DNA from: Noviherbaspirillum pedocola
Lineage (GTDB): Bacteria; Pseudomonadota; Gammaproteobacteria; Burkholderiales; Burkholderiaceae_D
Assembly (NCBI RefSeq): GCF_016632335.1
Contig: NZ_JAEPBG010000006.1
Span: 186,001 to 250,000 of the forward strand
Direction: 5' to 3'
DNA length: 64,000 nucleotides
The notes under the pieces are model-generated. The model saw nothing but the letters and a program-made list of their open reading frames with translations, had not been told where the DNA came from and searched no databases. The position numbers were made by a program, and so were the translations under genes. Positions 34,325 through 42,981 of the stretch are shown piece after piece (the first letter of the stretch is position 1; every line of letters starts with the position of its first letter).

Positions 34325-34792
34325 CTATTCGCCGGCAACGGCCATAGCTGGCGCGTCGGAGGCTGCTGCTTCCGACGCCGGCTGCTGGACCTCGGTCGAC
34401 GTCTTACCTTGCGGCGTGGCTTCGGTGGCCGCCCGGGGCAAGCTTCTTCCCTCCTCTTTGCCGGTGTGACGCTGCTGGATAGCGAGGATTCGGCGGCCTT
34501 CCCGCTCAATCAGCTCTTCGCGATGCACCAGGCTTTGCGTGATGGCGAGTTCGAGGTCTTCAAGTGAACAGCCGGCCAGAAGCGCTTGCGCCTTGGCTAC
34601 CGTGGCGATGTGACTGTCACCCCGCGAGATCGCGGCGCCGGTTGCACAGTGCGTGACGACCCACTGCGGATCATCGAGGTGCAGGGCCTTGTGGACCATG
34701 AAGAAGTGCCCGGGAAACTTCGTCGGCACATCCTCGGCCGGAATCTTCCATACATTGCCGGAAGTGTCCCGGAGGGTGAAGCACTTGATCAT
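34325..34792 (-). CDS. Hypothetical protein co-transcribed with the CheY-membrane gene
   Basis: 155-residue protein of unknown family. AAGGA six bases upstream fixes the ATG at 34792. The first ~75 residues form a compact domain ([39 protein letters not shown]) that looks beta-rich. A helical segment follows ([20 protein letters not shown], about 78-97) and then a polar, Glu/Ala/Thr-rich tail that is probably disordered. Its stop is 7 bp before the CheY-membrane start, so the two are an operon and may work together. Confidence 0.65.
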   Translation of the reverse strand: MIKCFTLRDTSGNVWKIPAEDVPTKFPGHFFMVHKALHLDDPQWVVTHCATGAAISRGDSHIATVAKAQALLAGCSLEDLELAITQSLVHREELIEREGRRILAIQQRHTGKEEGRSLPRAATEATPQGKTSTEVQQPASEAAASDAPAMAVAGE

Positions 34793-35219
34793 TCTGGTTC
34801 CTTCCGGCGCGAGCGCAGCGCGGATGCAGCGCCATGCCAGAAAGAATGCCAGCCATGCCGTCTTGCCGTGTCGCAAATGCGCATCCGAATCGCGACCGAA
34901 TTACTTCCGCCGGTGCGAGGCATGGGAGAAAAGATCTCATGTGCCGTATTGCCGCGCGAATGTGCAGCAGAGCGCGAGAAAGCGAAGGCGTCGACATCAA
35001 TTCCTTGCGTAGAACATGTGTCGAGGCAATTTACATAGTTAACGTTTGGAATTGTTTCTTCAGTGTTAGTCACTTGTAATGAATCATCTTTTTCCGCATG
35101 GCATAGCCTTTGCATTACGTTTGCATCGCGTAACATTTTGCACTTTCGCAATGTGCTGCTGATACCGCTGGCGAAGCTGGCAACTGTGCATGCAAGGCAA
35201 CCAAAATTCTGGAGGAAGT
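34793..35219. promoter_or_regulatory. 427-bp divergent intergenic region
   Basis: Separates the minus-strand gene at 34325 from the PEP-CTERM gene. No gene is seen. It holds the sigma-54 site at 35099 and, to its left (about 35030-35095), an AT-rich stretch suited to activator binding. Confidence 0.5.
35099..35114 (+). promoter_or_regulatory. Sigma-54 (RpoN) promoter of the PEP-CTERM gene
   Basis: TGGCATA, four bases, then TTGCA: the -24 GG and -12 GC are at the exact spacing of the RpoN consensus (TGGCACG-N4-TTGCW), with two mismatches outside the invariant bases. It is about 105 bp before the ATG. PEP-CTERM genes are known to depend on RpoN with the PrsK/PrsR system in several betaproteobacteria. 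Confidence 0.75.
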
Positions 35220-36053
35220 ATGAACAAGCTGATCAAAAAGTCCATGATGGCCGCCGCCGTGACCGGCGCACTGGCTCTGGCAAGCTCGGCCGCGATGGCG
35301 CAAACCTTCCCGTATTTCACGGTCAACGAAGGCTCGGTCGCTGGTGCGAATGCGAATACCTTCACCGCCGACAAAGTGACTGGCAACTACACCGAAGTGA
35401 TTTCCTTCGGCGCAAACAATAGCTTCAATGTCTCGCTGCTGTGGAATGCCGGTCAGTTCGTCACCAACAACGGTGCTACCCCGGTGCCGACACAGCTGGG
35501 CCAGACGGGCTCGGTGGTGTCTCAACAGTACGGCCTGTATGCGCTGTACACCGGCAGCGGTACCTACAGCATGAACAATGGCACCACGAGCTTCAACTTC
35601 ACGCCGGGCGGCGCCCTGTCGGTGTACATCGATCCGAACACCAACACCATGTTCAACAAGCCGGGTAACGGTTCGACTGCCTGGACTACCACCAACAGCG
35701 GCGACGACTACCTGATCGGCACCGGCATGCCGACTTCCGGCCAAGGCACGCTGGATCCGTCGCTGTCGACCTGCGGCAGCAGCGGCGGCATCAACTGCGG
35801 CAGCTTTGGCTCGTCCACCAGCTTTGCCCTCACCGCGCAAGGCAGCCAGTACTTCACCTCGCCGAACCCGTTCTACAACGTGTCGTTCCAGTCCGGCCAG
35901 TTCAACAACATCCCGCTGAGCGGCACGCAGACCGTCAACGGCTCAATGGACGTGATCTTCGGCAGCACCGCGGTACCGGAACCGGCCAGCGTTGCGCTGA
36001 TCGGCCTGGGTCTGATGGGTCTGGGTCTGTCGCGTCGCAAGAAGCAGGCGTAA
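35220..36053 (+). CDS. PEP-CTERM sorting-domain protein
   Basis: 277-residue exported protein. GGAGG five bases upstream fixes the start. A signal peptide ends near AMA (about residue 24). The mature part is low in charge and rich in Asn, Ser, Thr, Gly and Phe, with one short Cys pair, as is typical of exosortase substrates. The C-terminus is a textbook PEP-CTERM signal: AVPEPASVALIGLGLMGLGL followed by SRRKKQA, processed by an exosortase (EpsH/XrtA type) in systems that make extracellular polymeric matrix. No exosortase or polysaccharide genes are nearby. An intrinsic terminator follows, so it is monocistronic. Confidence 0.94.
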   Translation: MNKLIKKSMMAAAVTGALALASSAAMAQTFPYFTVNEGSVAGANANTFTADKVTGNYTEVISFGANNSFNVSLLWNAGQFVTNNGATPVPTQLGQTGSVVSQQYGLYALYTGSGTYSMNNGTTSFNFTPGGALSVYIDPNTNTMFNKPGNGSTAWTTTNSGDDYLIGTGMPTSGQGTLDPSLSTCGSSGGINCGSFGSSTSFALTAQGSQYFTSPNPFYNVSFQSGQFNNIPLSGTQTVNGSMDVIFGSTAVPEPASVALIGLGLMGLGLSRRKKQA

Positions 36054-36087
36054 GCCTCGCAGCGCTGAAAAGCAGCAGTCTCATCAC

Positions 36088-36120
36088 CGCCGCGGCGACC
36101 AATGCCGCGGCGTTTTTTTT
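36088..36120 (+). terminator. Intrinsic terminator after the PEP-CTERM gene
   Basis: Perfect 9-bp stem CGCCGCGGC / GCCGCGGCG with a 7-base loop and eight T. Confidence 0.93.
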
Positions 36121-36245
36121 ACCCTCGTCCCGAACGCAGTTCTTGGTGCGAACCCGACACGGTATGCCAGCTCTAGGCATTGCAACGTGGCGAAGCATTG
36201 CGCGTACATCGCCGCGATGGTCGAGATTAGCGCCGACCGCCGTCC

Positions 36246-37694
36246 CTATTGCCCAGAAGCGCTGGCCGCGACATTCTTGTCGAGTTCGAAGACCTGCGAC
36301 AGACCCGCTATTTGCGCAGCGCGTTCGAGCATGCTGGCTGCGGATCCGGAAGCCGCCTGCACCATCTCGGCATTCTGCTGCATGCCCTGGTCAATGGCTT
36401 CCACGCTGCGCTTGACTTCGACAACAGCCCGGCTTTGCTCGTCGCTCGAGTGAACGATCCGCGCCATGATCGCGCTGACCTCGCGGATCGATTCCACGAT
36501 CCCATTCATGGTCCGCCCTGCCTCGCTGGCGAGTTCGCTGCCATTGGCGATCGTGGTCGTGGTTTCGCCGATCAACTGCCCGATCTCGCGCGCGGCCGCT
36601 GCCGAGCGTTGCGCCAGCGCCCGCACTTCCGAGGCGACTACCGCAAAGCCGCGTCCCTGCTCGCCGGCGCGGGCGGCTTCCACCGCCGCATTCAGCGCGA
36701 GGATGTTGGTCTGGAATGCGATGCCGTCGATGACGCTGATGATGTCGACGATGCGCCGCGATTTTTCGTGCAGGCCATCCATCGCCTCAACCACGCGCGA
36801 CACCGCCGTGCCGCCGTCCTGCGCCTGTGTCGAAGCCTGGGTTGCCAACGCATCTGCCTGGCGCGCATCCGCATGGTTCTGCTGGACCGCTTCGGTGTAC
36901 TGGCTCACCGCCTCGGCCGTTTCCTGAAGATTCTGCAACTGGGTTTCGGTGCGCTGCGCCAGCATAGCGTTATCGTCGACCATGGTCTGCGCAGCCACAT
37001 GAATATTTTGCCCGCCCTCACGTACATCAGAAATGGCGCCGTGCAGGGTGCGCAGCATAAGGTTCAGGGTGCGCGCCGATGTGCTGAGGTAAGTCATATC
37101 CTGCGCTACGAGATTGATGCGGCCTTCGCCGCCACCACTCAGCGCTTCCACGCGCCCCGCGAGTTCGACTTCCTGCCGTGCCTGGCGATCCATGACGATC
37201 GATAGATAAATGAGTACGCCGGCTTCCGCCACCACATAGGCTGCATGCACCAGCACGATGTCCAGGCCGGTATGGGTGAAGCACAGCACCCCGTAGCCGA
37301 ATTCCTGCAGAAAATTGAAACTCAGATGGTGCAGTGCGACCGCTACGGCCGCGGTGAGGATGACGGTCCAGTCGCGATAGCAAAGCAAAAACGACAGCAG
37401 CACGAAAACACCGAAGTGGACTTCGGTCATCCCGCCGGATTGATGGATGTGAAGCGCACAGTACACCATCACTGCTACCGCCACCACGCAGCGCGTGAAA
37501 CGGGTGCCGGGGAGCCAGACAATGCAGGCAGCGGGGATGATGAGTGTCGGCACGCCGATGATGGCGGCCCATGCCAGCGTGTTGTGGAGGTTCGAAAGCG
37601 CAAACGACATTGCGCACAGGATGGCCAGTACGCCGAGCATCAAACGGTCAGCCTGCTGGTAGTACTGCTGCATGCGTCGAGCGGTATCGTTCAT
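36246..37694 (-). CDS. Methyl-accepting chemotaxis protein with a multi-helix membrane sensor
   Basis: 482-residue chemoreceptor. Instead of two helices and a periplasmic domain, the N-terminus (about 18-180) has about six membrane helices with the segment [20 protein letters not shown] and paired His, a layout found in some MCPs and GGDEF proteins. No clear HAMP domain is seen. The cytoplasmic signalling domain has the conserved tip [20 protein letters not shown] and [18 protein letters not shown]. Adaptation-type Glu/Gln sites are plausible on the flanking helices. In-frame codons up to 37772 exist; the ATG at 37694 is used. It may feed the CheA at 23 kb and be modified by CheR/CheD at 48 kb. 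Confidence 0.92.
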   Translation of the reverse strand: MNDTARRMQQYYQQADRLMLGVLAILCAMSFALSNLHNTLAWAAIIGVPTLIIPAACIVWLPGTRFTRCVVAVAVMVYCALHIHQSGGMTEVHFGVFVLLSFLLCYRDWTVILTAAVAVALHHLSFNFLQEFGYGVLCFTHTGLDIVLVHAAYVVAEAGVLIYLSIVMDRQARQEVELAGRVEALSGGGEGRINLVAQDMTYLSTSARTLNLMLRTLHGAISDVREGGQNIHVAAQTMVDDNAMLAQRTETQLQNLQETAEAVSQYTEAVQQNHADARQADALATQASTQAQDGGTAVSRVVEAMDGLHEKSRRIVDIISVIDGIAFQTNILALNAAVEAARAGEQGRGFAVVASEVRALAQRSAAAAREIGQLIGETTTTIANGSELASEAGRTMNGIVESIREVSAIMARIVHSSDEQSRAVVEVKRSVEAIDQGMQQNAEMVQAASGSAASMLERAAQIAGLSQVFELDKNVAASASGQ

Positions 37695-37903
37695 TTTTGG
37701 GCGGTCAGATGGGCAAGACTGCGAAGGGGGGAAATGCGGTCGGGCGTGGACTTGGTCAGTCCTGGCCATCATATGTTATTGCCATGAATAAACATATTTA
37801 TTTCAACTTCGCTGTGCATTTGCGCCCTGCTCGCTGCGCCACCGGCGAATTTTTTTGTTCCGCGGCGCGCGCTGACGACAGCAGCAGACCCTGTTCTATG
37901 CCG

Positions 37904-38446
37904 CTATGGCTTCGCGGCCACCTCCGGCTTTGCAACGCCATCTGAGCGGGCGGGCGGGGCAAGCACATCAAGTTCTTTCGTCCAGAACAGTTCGACGCGC
38001 TCGCCGGCGCGATTGGTCGGTTCGAGCCGCACATGCCACAGGCCGTCGGGTTTGCGTCCCGCCTGGTTTTGCCGCAGCACGATCCCGCGGCGTCCCGGGT
38101 ACTTCGGCCCGCCCAGTCGCGTCTGGTCGTGCCGCACCGCGACATGCTCGCCCGTGAGCATGTCGCCCGGCAGCCGCGTCGCCATGAGGCCTTGGCGCGT
38201 AAGCTGGTAGCCCTGTTCGGCTGCCTCGATCATGCCAGAGGCAATCAACCGCAATAGCGCTGCCTCGACCGCAGCAAGCGAGGCGTGGGCCGAGTCATCG
38301 AACCCTTCCAGCCGCGCATGCAGTCGGCTCGCGGCGAGGCGCTGTGCGTTCGCATGCGGCGTGAGCAGCGTGACGATGGCCGCCTCGATGGGATGCGTTT
38401 TGTGTTCCTGCGCAGTCGCTTGCGGCTGCGTGTTCGAGGTGGTCAT
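37904..38446 (-). CDS. Hypothetical protein with a possible winged-helix N-terminus
   Basis: 180-residue protein, unrecognised. GGGGAG seven bases upstream supports the ATG, which overlaps the stop of the preceding gene by four bases (ATGA). Residues 17-95 are helical with AAVEAALLRLIASGMIEAAEQGYQLT, a pattern like a winged-helix domain with a small wing. Residues 100-165 look like a small beta-barrel domain (GRRGIVLRQNQAGRKPDGLWHVRLEP) of the kind that binds nucleic acid. The tail is Ala/Pro/Lys-rich. A role in DNA processing on the mobile element is possible but not shown. Confidence 0.65.
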   Translation of the reverse strand: MTTSNTQPQATAQEHKTHPIEAAIVTLLTPHANAQRLAASRLHARLEGFDDSAHASLAAVEAALLRLIASGMIEAAEQGYQLTRQGLMATRLPGDMLTGEHVAVRHDQTRLGGPKYPGRRGIVLRQNQAGRKPDGLWHVRLEPTNRAGERVELFWTKELDVLAPPARSDGVAKPEVAAKP

Positions 38447-38937
38447 GGCGCGTCTCCCCGGCGGGACGCGGTCCTCTCGCGCGAGGACACTGGCGGCAAG
38501 TACCGCTGCAGGTAGTCGCGCCGCTTCACATGCTCGATGGCCTCTTCGATGCGCATGCCGAATTCCTGGGCGAGAAACTGGGCGAGTTCTTCGTCGCCCG
38601 ACGATTCATCGTTGGCGAGAATGCCTTCGATTGCCGATTCGGTATTGGCGATCGCGAAAATCTGTTCGCCACGCGCTTCGGCCAACACCGCGCCGTTACA
38701 GTACGCGACCATGTCACGCAGGCCCTGCAAGATGACCGGGTCACTCGGCAAATCGACTGCGGCCAGGTGCTCGATGACAGCGCGTTGCGCCGGCTTCAGA
38801 ATGCATTCTGCGTTCGCTGCGTGAAGCAGCTCGCGCAACGCCTGCAGATGCAGGCCGGCCATCACGCGCGCCGTTTCTTCTGCGGTCAGCGTCGCCGGCG
38901 GAAATGGCGGGAACGCCAGTGTGGAATTGCTCATCAT
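38443..38937 (-). CDS. Hypothetical protein, coupled to the gene at 37904
   Basis: 164-residue, mostly helical protein that I do not recognise. GAGG precedes two adjacent ATG codons (38937 and 38934); either may be used. The segment EETARVMAGLHLQALREL and PSDPVILQGLRDMVAYCNGA suggest a helical bundle. Acidic residues cluster at about 108-122 (ANDESSGDEELAQFLAQEF). The C-terminus is basic. It is translationally coupled to the following gene (ATGA), so the two products probably act together. Confidence 0.62.
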   Translation of the reverse strand: MMSNSTLAFPPFPPATLTAEETARVMAGLHLQALRELLHAANAECILKPAQRAVIEHLAAVDLPSDPVILQGLRDMVAYCNGAVLAEARGEQIFAIANTESAIEGILANDESSGDEELAQFLAQEFGMRIEEAIEHVKRRDYLQRYLPPVSSRERTASRRGDAP

Positions 38938-39122
38938 GGAACCTCAGTCGGATGGGAGATTTCATCGTCTCATCCGCAAACGCCGTCGCAAGTGCGATTA
39001 GGGCTTGATAAGCCATTGATTCCAAACAGCCATTACAATCATTGGGATCGCCGAGCCAGGAAAAGAGGCATAGCATCGGCGGCTCTCAACGGTTTTCGCC
39101 TGGTTTGCGCAGGGAGGCTGCG

Positions 39123-39353
39123 ATGGCACAGAGCATTACGTATCGGGGATTCACGGTGTCGAGTACGGCGAAAGAGGCTGGCGGCAAGTGGTGTGTGACG
39201 CTGTGCATCGAAAAAGATCAAAGCATCGTACGCAAGCGCCAGATGTTCTTTTCACGATGCACGCCGGACCAGGCCCAGCGCAATGGCACTACCCATGCAA
39301 TGCGGGAAATCGATGCGCTTGTTCAAGGACAAACCGTTCCCCGAAGAGGTTGA
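39123..39353 (+). CDS. Small hypothetical protein
   Basis: 76-residue protein. AGGGAGG six bases upstream gives a strong ribosome site for the ATG at 39123. Sequence pattern: two short strands (ITYRGFTVSSTAKEAGGKWC, VTLCIEKDQSIVRKRQMFFS), then a helix with QAQRNGTTHAMREIDALVQG. This resembles small domains common in Burkholderiales genomes, but I cannot name it. It is alone on the plus strand between minus-strand genes. Confidence 0.62.
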   Translation: MAQSITYRGFTVSSTAKEAGGKWCVTLCIEKDQSIVRKRQMFFSRCTPDQAQRNGTTHAMREIDALVQGQTVPRRG

Positions 39354-39398
39354 AGGCGCTGCTGACTCCGTATCAGCCTTGGGAGTAGAGCATGTTTT

Positions 39399-39698
39399 AT
39401 GACACCGACCGCCACCGTCCGCGCAGTTGACAACGCTCCGCCCCTCATGAAGGGGCAGGAAAGGAATTTGCGCAAAAAACGTAACGATGTCAGCTCGGTC
39501 GATGGGTCTGTGTACCAAATCGTGCCTGACTTGGAAATCGCCATCGTGAACTCTGACGTAGGCGACATTCAGCTTCATCTGCCGGCACGTCTTTGCCCTG
39601 TGCCGTTGCATGAAATGCGCGTGGGACAAAAGCTGACGGTCAGTCTCAAGGGCGTCCTGGCGCTCAGGATATTGCAGGTCAGCCTTGCGGAGACCTGA
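39399..39698 (+). CDS. Small hypothetical protein
   Basis: 99-residue protein on the plus strand. The C-terminal half has alternating hydrophobic strands (YQIVPDLEIAIVNSDVGDIQ, LTVSLKGVLALRILQVSL) like a small beta-barrel, with HEMRVGQKLTV in a loop. The N-terminal 30 residues are basic and polar. The ribosome site (GGGAG, 13 bases away) is weak, and a longer frame exists on the opposite strand, so the call is moderate. Confidence 0.45.
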   Translation: MTPTATVRAVDNAPPLMKGQERNLRKKRNDVSSVDGSVYQIVPDLEIAIVNSDVGDIQLHLPARLCPVPLHEMRVGQKLTVSLKGVLALRILQVSLAET

Positions 39699-39705
39699 AC
39701 TTCGC

Positions 39706-40779
39706 TCATTCGGCGAGCACGTCGAAACATTTCTCATTGCCTCGGGCTCTCAGATCGCGAGCGAGGTGTTCGGCGATCTGCCGGTCAACCGCTTCGGCTG
39801 CCACCATCCCTCGATTCGCCACAAGCGCATGCCGTAGCAGCTGCTGGTGCTTCATGCCTTGCGCTTCCGGGCCGAGCGCATTGAGTACGCCAACGACAAT
39901 GTCTTGCGCCGTCGGCTCTGCGACCATATTACCGGTTTCGACCTCACCCACCGCGAAACCCTCCGCTTCCGGCCACGCCTGTAGCCATTGCTGGCGAAGA
40001 AACGCATATCCGGTCGGCACCCTCTTTGCCTTCCCCGCCGGCGTGCGGCCGCGTTCCTTCTCCAGAGGCGCCACGCTGCGATTGCTTTCCGATGTAGTTG
40101 ATTCCGGCGTCCATTTGCGGCCCGCAAAGCGAGCTCTAATGTTCTCGTCGATGGACACGATATCGAACGCCTCGGTGTCCCATCTGGCGGGAATCGAACA
40201 GGCATCGAGATAACGGGCAAGCTCGGTGCGATATACCAACTCGAGCACGGCACGTCCGCGCGTAATGAGGCCTGTGCCGAGCGCCGTCCACGCTTCGTCG
40301 GAACGGCGGCAAAGATTGAACAGCAGGACCTGCGTGTGCAGGTAGGGGCTGGCGCTTTCCAGCGAACATCTGTGGAAGATCGCGAACAGCACTTCCGCGG
40401 CTGGTACGTGAGAGGTTTTGCCACCCACCCTGGCGCGATATCCGAGACGCCGTCGCATGAAGTCCAACGAAGCCTGTACGGCATCTTCATGCGCCGCAAT
40501 CAGCCGCTCTTCACCGGCAACCAGAGCGGCAAGCCCTACCCCCTGTGGCGCCGCGAACGTCATGTGCAAGGCGGGAGTTGCGTTACCGCGCTGCCGCGCC
40601 CAGGTGCCGCCGATGTCGCGTGCCAGAACGCGCTGGATCTGCGGCAGGGTAGGAACGCCGACCAGCCCAAAGCGGTCCTGAAGCCCGCCGTACCAGAAGC
40701 TATGGCGGCGATATGGCAGGTACGGCCTGTCGAGATAGGGAACGGAAAAGTCCGCAGAGACCAAAGCAAGTGGCAGCAC
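39706..40779 (-). CDS. MobF/TrwC relaxase-like protein with altered catalytic residues and no helicase
   Basis: 357-residue protein whose first ~200 residues align with the relaxase domain of TrwC/TraI: an N-terminal tyrosine cluster (Y15, Y20, Y23), FWYGGLQDRFGL in place of W-x-GKGAEELGL, MTFAAPQGVGLAALVAGEER for the TFSAPKSVS-type core, and FHRCS...SPYLHTQ for the metal-binding H...DPxLHTH site. Two of the three histidines remain; the third is Gln, and the Asp before TF is His. The C-terminal helicase of TrwC is missing. AAGGAA precedes a GTG start, and the stop of the upstream gene overlaps this region. It may be an inactive relative or a DNA-binding accessory. Confidence 0.72.
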   Translation of the reverse strand: MLPLALVSADFSVPYLDRPYLPYRRHSFWYGGLQDRFGLVGVPTLPQIQRVLARDIGGTWARQRGNATPALHMTFAAPQGVGLAALVAGEERLIAAHEDAVQASLDFMRRRLGYRARVGGKTSHVPAAEVLFAIFHRCSLESASPYLHTQVLLFNLCRRSDEAWTALGTGLITRGRAVLELVYRTELARYLDACSIPARWDTEAFDIVSIDENIRARFAGRKWTPESTTSESNRSVAPLEKERGRTPAGKAKRVPTGYAFLRQQWLQAWPEAEGFAVGEVETGNMVAEPTAQDIVVGVLNALGPEAQGMKHQQLLRHALVANRGMVAAEAVDRQIAEHLARDLRARGNEKCFDVLAE

Positions 40780-40791
40780 CCCGCAATTCCT

Positions 40792-41223
40792 TTATCCCGC
40801 CGAGTGCCGCAACAGACAAGGCATCGGCGCGTTCGCGGCGACCAGGGCATTGATCGTCTCCGCGATCGAATGCGGCGAGCCCGGACGCGCGCCATCGGGG
40901 CCATCAACCTTCGTCGTCCACAGCGCCGTATGGGACAGTGCAGCAGGCGAAGAATCGACTGCGCCAGCGGTGTCGGCCACGGGCCGGCCCGACCTCTTCT
41001 CGTAGGCGGCAACGACTTCTTCAGCCGTGCCGGTGCCGGCGATCCAGACGCCGGGGCCGAGGCAATACACATCGATATCATGCTCAAGCTCGCACGAACT
41101 GCACACGCCGATTCCGCGCGCGCGGTCGACCTCGATCCACCAGCACCCTTCTTCGCAGGCGTGGTAGTCGTCACAGCCACAGGCAACGCAATGGGCCACC
41201 TTCGTCAATTTCCGGTACAGCAT
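40792..41223 (-). CDS. Cysteine-rich, zinc-finger-like hypothetical protein
   Basis: 143-residue protein. Residues 12-45 carry a compact cysteine cluster: HCVACGCDDYHACEEGC, W, VDRARGIGVCSSCE. This is the kind of small treble-clef-like motif often seen in phage and mobile-element proteins. The rest (about 60-143) has a helical, weakly conserved look. GGAG nine bases upstream supports the ATG at 41223; the long in-frame extension to 41466 is a shadow of the next gene. Its stop lies within the ribosome-site region of the relaxase-like gene, so they are co-expressed. Confidence 0.65.
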   Translation of the reverse strand: MLYRKLTKVAHCVACGCDDYHACEEGCWWIEVDRARGIGVCSSCELEHDIDVYCLGPGVWIAGTGTAEEVVAAYEKRSGRPVADTAGAVDSSPAALSHTALWTTKVDGPDGARPGSPHSIAETINALVAANAPMPCLLRHSAG

Positions 41224-41245
41224 GTGAAAGTCTCCAGAAATGAAA

Positions 41246-41482
41246 TCAGTCTTGATTGATGAGATTGGTCTGCAGCAGGTATTGCCGGGCATTGCTCGCG
41301 AGCTGGTGATCCGGCGACGCGTCTTCAAGCGCCTGAGCGAGCTGCTCGACCAGAGCGGCGAGTTCCGTGATTCGGATGTGATCTGCCCCACGCTTTGCCT
41401 TGCGCGCGCTGACCCGGTCTTTGATGAATGTTCGTCCCATCGATGACATGGGCGCCTTGACGCCACTGCCTGTCCTTGTCAT
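41246..41482 (-). CDS. Small hypothetical protein
   Basis: 78-residue, basic N-terminus followed by a helical segment (ITELAALVEQLAQALEDA, about 38-55) and a polar tail. It starts 12 bp after the stop of the gene at 41495 and ends 22 bp before the next start, fitting a compact operon. The ribosome site is weak and internal ATGs exist. Not recognised. Confidence 0.5.
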   Translation of the reverse strand: MTRTGSGVKAPMSSMGRTFIKDRVSARKAKRGADHIRITELAALVEQLAQALEDASPDHQLASNARQYLLQTNLINQD

Positions 41483-41494
41483 GAACGAACCCGG

Positions 41495-41803
41495 CTATTC
41501 GCCGCTGCCGAACCGCGCCCGCAGATCTGCTGCAAGCTGAGGATGACTTGATGCACAGGAATCCGCATAGGCCCGCAGCGCCGCTGCCGCGTGCGGATCG
41601 TGATTTAGATCCAGCACGAAGTATTCACAGCCATGGTGCCTTCCGCCAGCACCGTCACTGCCGTCGATGCGGGTCACTATGAATTTGCGGAAAAGGCCTT
41701 GCTGCTCGGCCGGCTTGCTGCCGTCTCGCGACGGAAAGGATGCACTGTCCACTCGAATCTCCTGTTCCTGCCTGGTCGTGATTGCGAAGTACTCTCGCTG
41801 CAC
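41495..41803 (-). CDS. Small hypothetical protein of mobile-element type
   Basis: 102-residue protein starting at a GTG without a clear ribosome site. The C-terminal half (YFVLDLNHDPHAAAALRAYA, then CASSHPQLAADLRARFG) is well ordered and protein-like, with a helix after the acidic strand; I recall this pattern in small proteins of proteobacterial integrative elements, but the family has no known function. It is the third gene of a six-gene minus-strand run ending with the relaxase-like gene. Confidence 0.58.
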   Translation of the reverse strand: MQREYFAITTRQEQEIRVDSASFPSRDGSKPAEQQGLFRKFIVTRIDGSDGAGGRHHGCEYFVLDLNHDPHAAAALRAYADSCASSHPQLAADLRARFGSGE

Positions 41804-41985
41804 GTCAGCAACGATCGTGTTTGCCGTACTGTGTCTTTTGCTTCAGAGAAATCGGCTTGCCACATACCGGGCAGAAGTGACATCGCCGTAGCGTTACCGG
41901 CTTCTTGTCCACGCAAGCGCCAGCCCGCGATTGCGAGGCATGACGGTTGCGGTTCTTCCTCCAGTCTGAATCGGCGTAGCGCATG

Positions 41986-42504
41986 TCAATTTCGATGTGT
42001 AGTCGCCGCTAACGCTTCGCGGCCTGCATCCGTCGCGTTCGCGGCTGCGCGCCCGCCACCGAACTCGCCTATGCGCATGAGCTTGCGTTTGACCAGCGCG
42101 TTGACTTCTCTGGTCGCCGGCTCGCCGGCGCATATCCATTGGTACTTCCCGCGGAGGGACAAGCCTTCGGCACCGCGCCTCAGTACTTCCTTCTGCCGCT
42201 CCGACAGCCTTTCGATGCGCGCTGCCTTCGCCGGCGCGGCGATTCGGCTTGCGTCGTAGATCGCCCTCGCAGCGTCGATCGCCGCAGTCAGCGTGCTGCC
42301 GCGCCCGATGGGCGTCCACTGCCGATCATTGCGGCTGCCGCTGACGCGATAGACAACGCGGACCGTGTCGCCGTCGTCGTCCTCGCGTCCGATCTCGATA
42401 TCGACATTTTGCTCGAGCCACTGCATACGCTCGGCGTCCAGAACCATGCCTTTCATGTGGTTGCGCGGCATGGCTGCGGCCGAAACCTCGTGCCTAGCTT
42501 CCAT
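41986..42504 (-). CDS. Hypothetical protein
   Basis: 172-residue protein. GAGG five bases upstream favours the ATG at 42504; its start overlaps the end of the preceding gene by 11 bp. The first half has an acidic strand-rich domain (VDIEIGREDDDGDTVRVVY, then an Arg-containing loop and a helix TLTAAIDAARAIYDASR). The second half, LSERQKEVLRRGAEGLSLRG with later REVNALVKRKLMRIGEFG, reads like a winged-helix DNA-binding domain in which the reader protein distinguishes DNA through the second helix. The DNA-binding idea is inference. Confidence 0.62.
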   Translation of the reverse strand: MEARHEVSAAAMPRNHMKGMVLDAERMQWLEQNVDIEIGREDDDGDTVRVVYRVSGSRNDRQWTPIGRGSTLTAAIDAARAIYDASRIAAPAKAARIERLSERQKEVLRRGAEGLSLRGKYQWICAGEPATREVNALVKRKLMRIGEFGGGRAAANATDAGREALAATTHRN

Positions 42505-42889
42505 CATTGCCTCGTTGCGTCGGTGCTTCAACGGTTGCACTGCCGTGGCGCCGGACACATTCCAGGCAGGTTGCCGGCTCCCCGTGCGCAGGCCGCCAGC
42601 CGCCGCGCTTGCGCATCTGGTAGGCACGGTTGCGCGGCCTGTAGCCGCATAAAGCGGTGCCGGTATTGCGATTGACGATGTGAAGGACTGGTGCGCTGCC
42701 GGCGCGGCAGACCTCCAGGCGCGGTGTTTCCGCAGCCAATACCGACGACACCTGCTGTTGATGGCATGCCCAATGCGCGCCGGTGATGCTGTACAGCTGC
42801 TCGTCCGAAGTGACTGGCTTGCCGCAATGTCCGCAAGTGTCGACAGCCTCCTGCGCGCTGGTGTGTTTCTCGATTTCTGCAATTGTCAT
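42494..42889 (-). CDS. Cysteine-rich hypothetical protein
   Basis: 131-residue protein with a strong ribosome site (GGAGG, seven bases). Cys motifs: CGHCGKPV (about 19-26), HWACHQQQ (about 39-46), and later CGYRPRN and CLECVRRHG (about 107-115). The first two pairs fit a LIM-like or zinc-ribbon site; the last CLEC pair may complete a second site. It heads the six-gene run 42889 to 39706. Function unknown; metal binding is inferred. Confidence 0.65.
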   Translation of the reverse strand: MTIAEIEKHTSAQEAVDTCGHCGKPVTSDEQLYSITGAHWACHQQQVSSVLAAETPRLEVCRAGSAPVLHIVNRNTGTALCGYRPRNRAYQMRKRGGWRPAHGEPATCLECVRRHGSATVEAPTQRGNDGS

Positions 42890-42981
42890 GATGACCTCCG
42901 GAAGTAACCCTGCTTCCAGGATGCCTCAGCAAGAACAGCGCGCAACCCGCGTTTTTGTCGTGGCATCGCAATGTCATCGAA

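Noticed and set aside
38232-38735. 167-residue plus-strand frame in the 37.9-38.9 kb region
   Set aside because: Arg/Ser/Ala-rich shadow; the coupled minus-strand genes have ribosome sites and an ATGA overlap.
39252-39737. 161-residue minus-strand frame over the small plus-strand genes
   Set aside because: It lacks a ribosome site and reads through the relaxase-like gene's end; the plus-strand gene at 39123 has a strong ribosome site.
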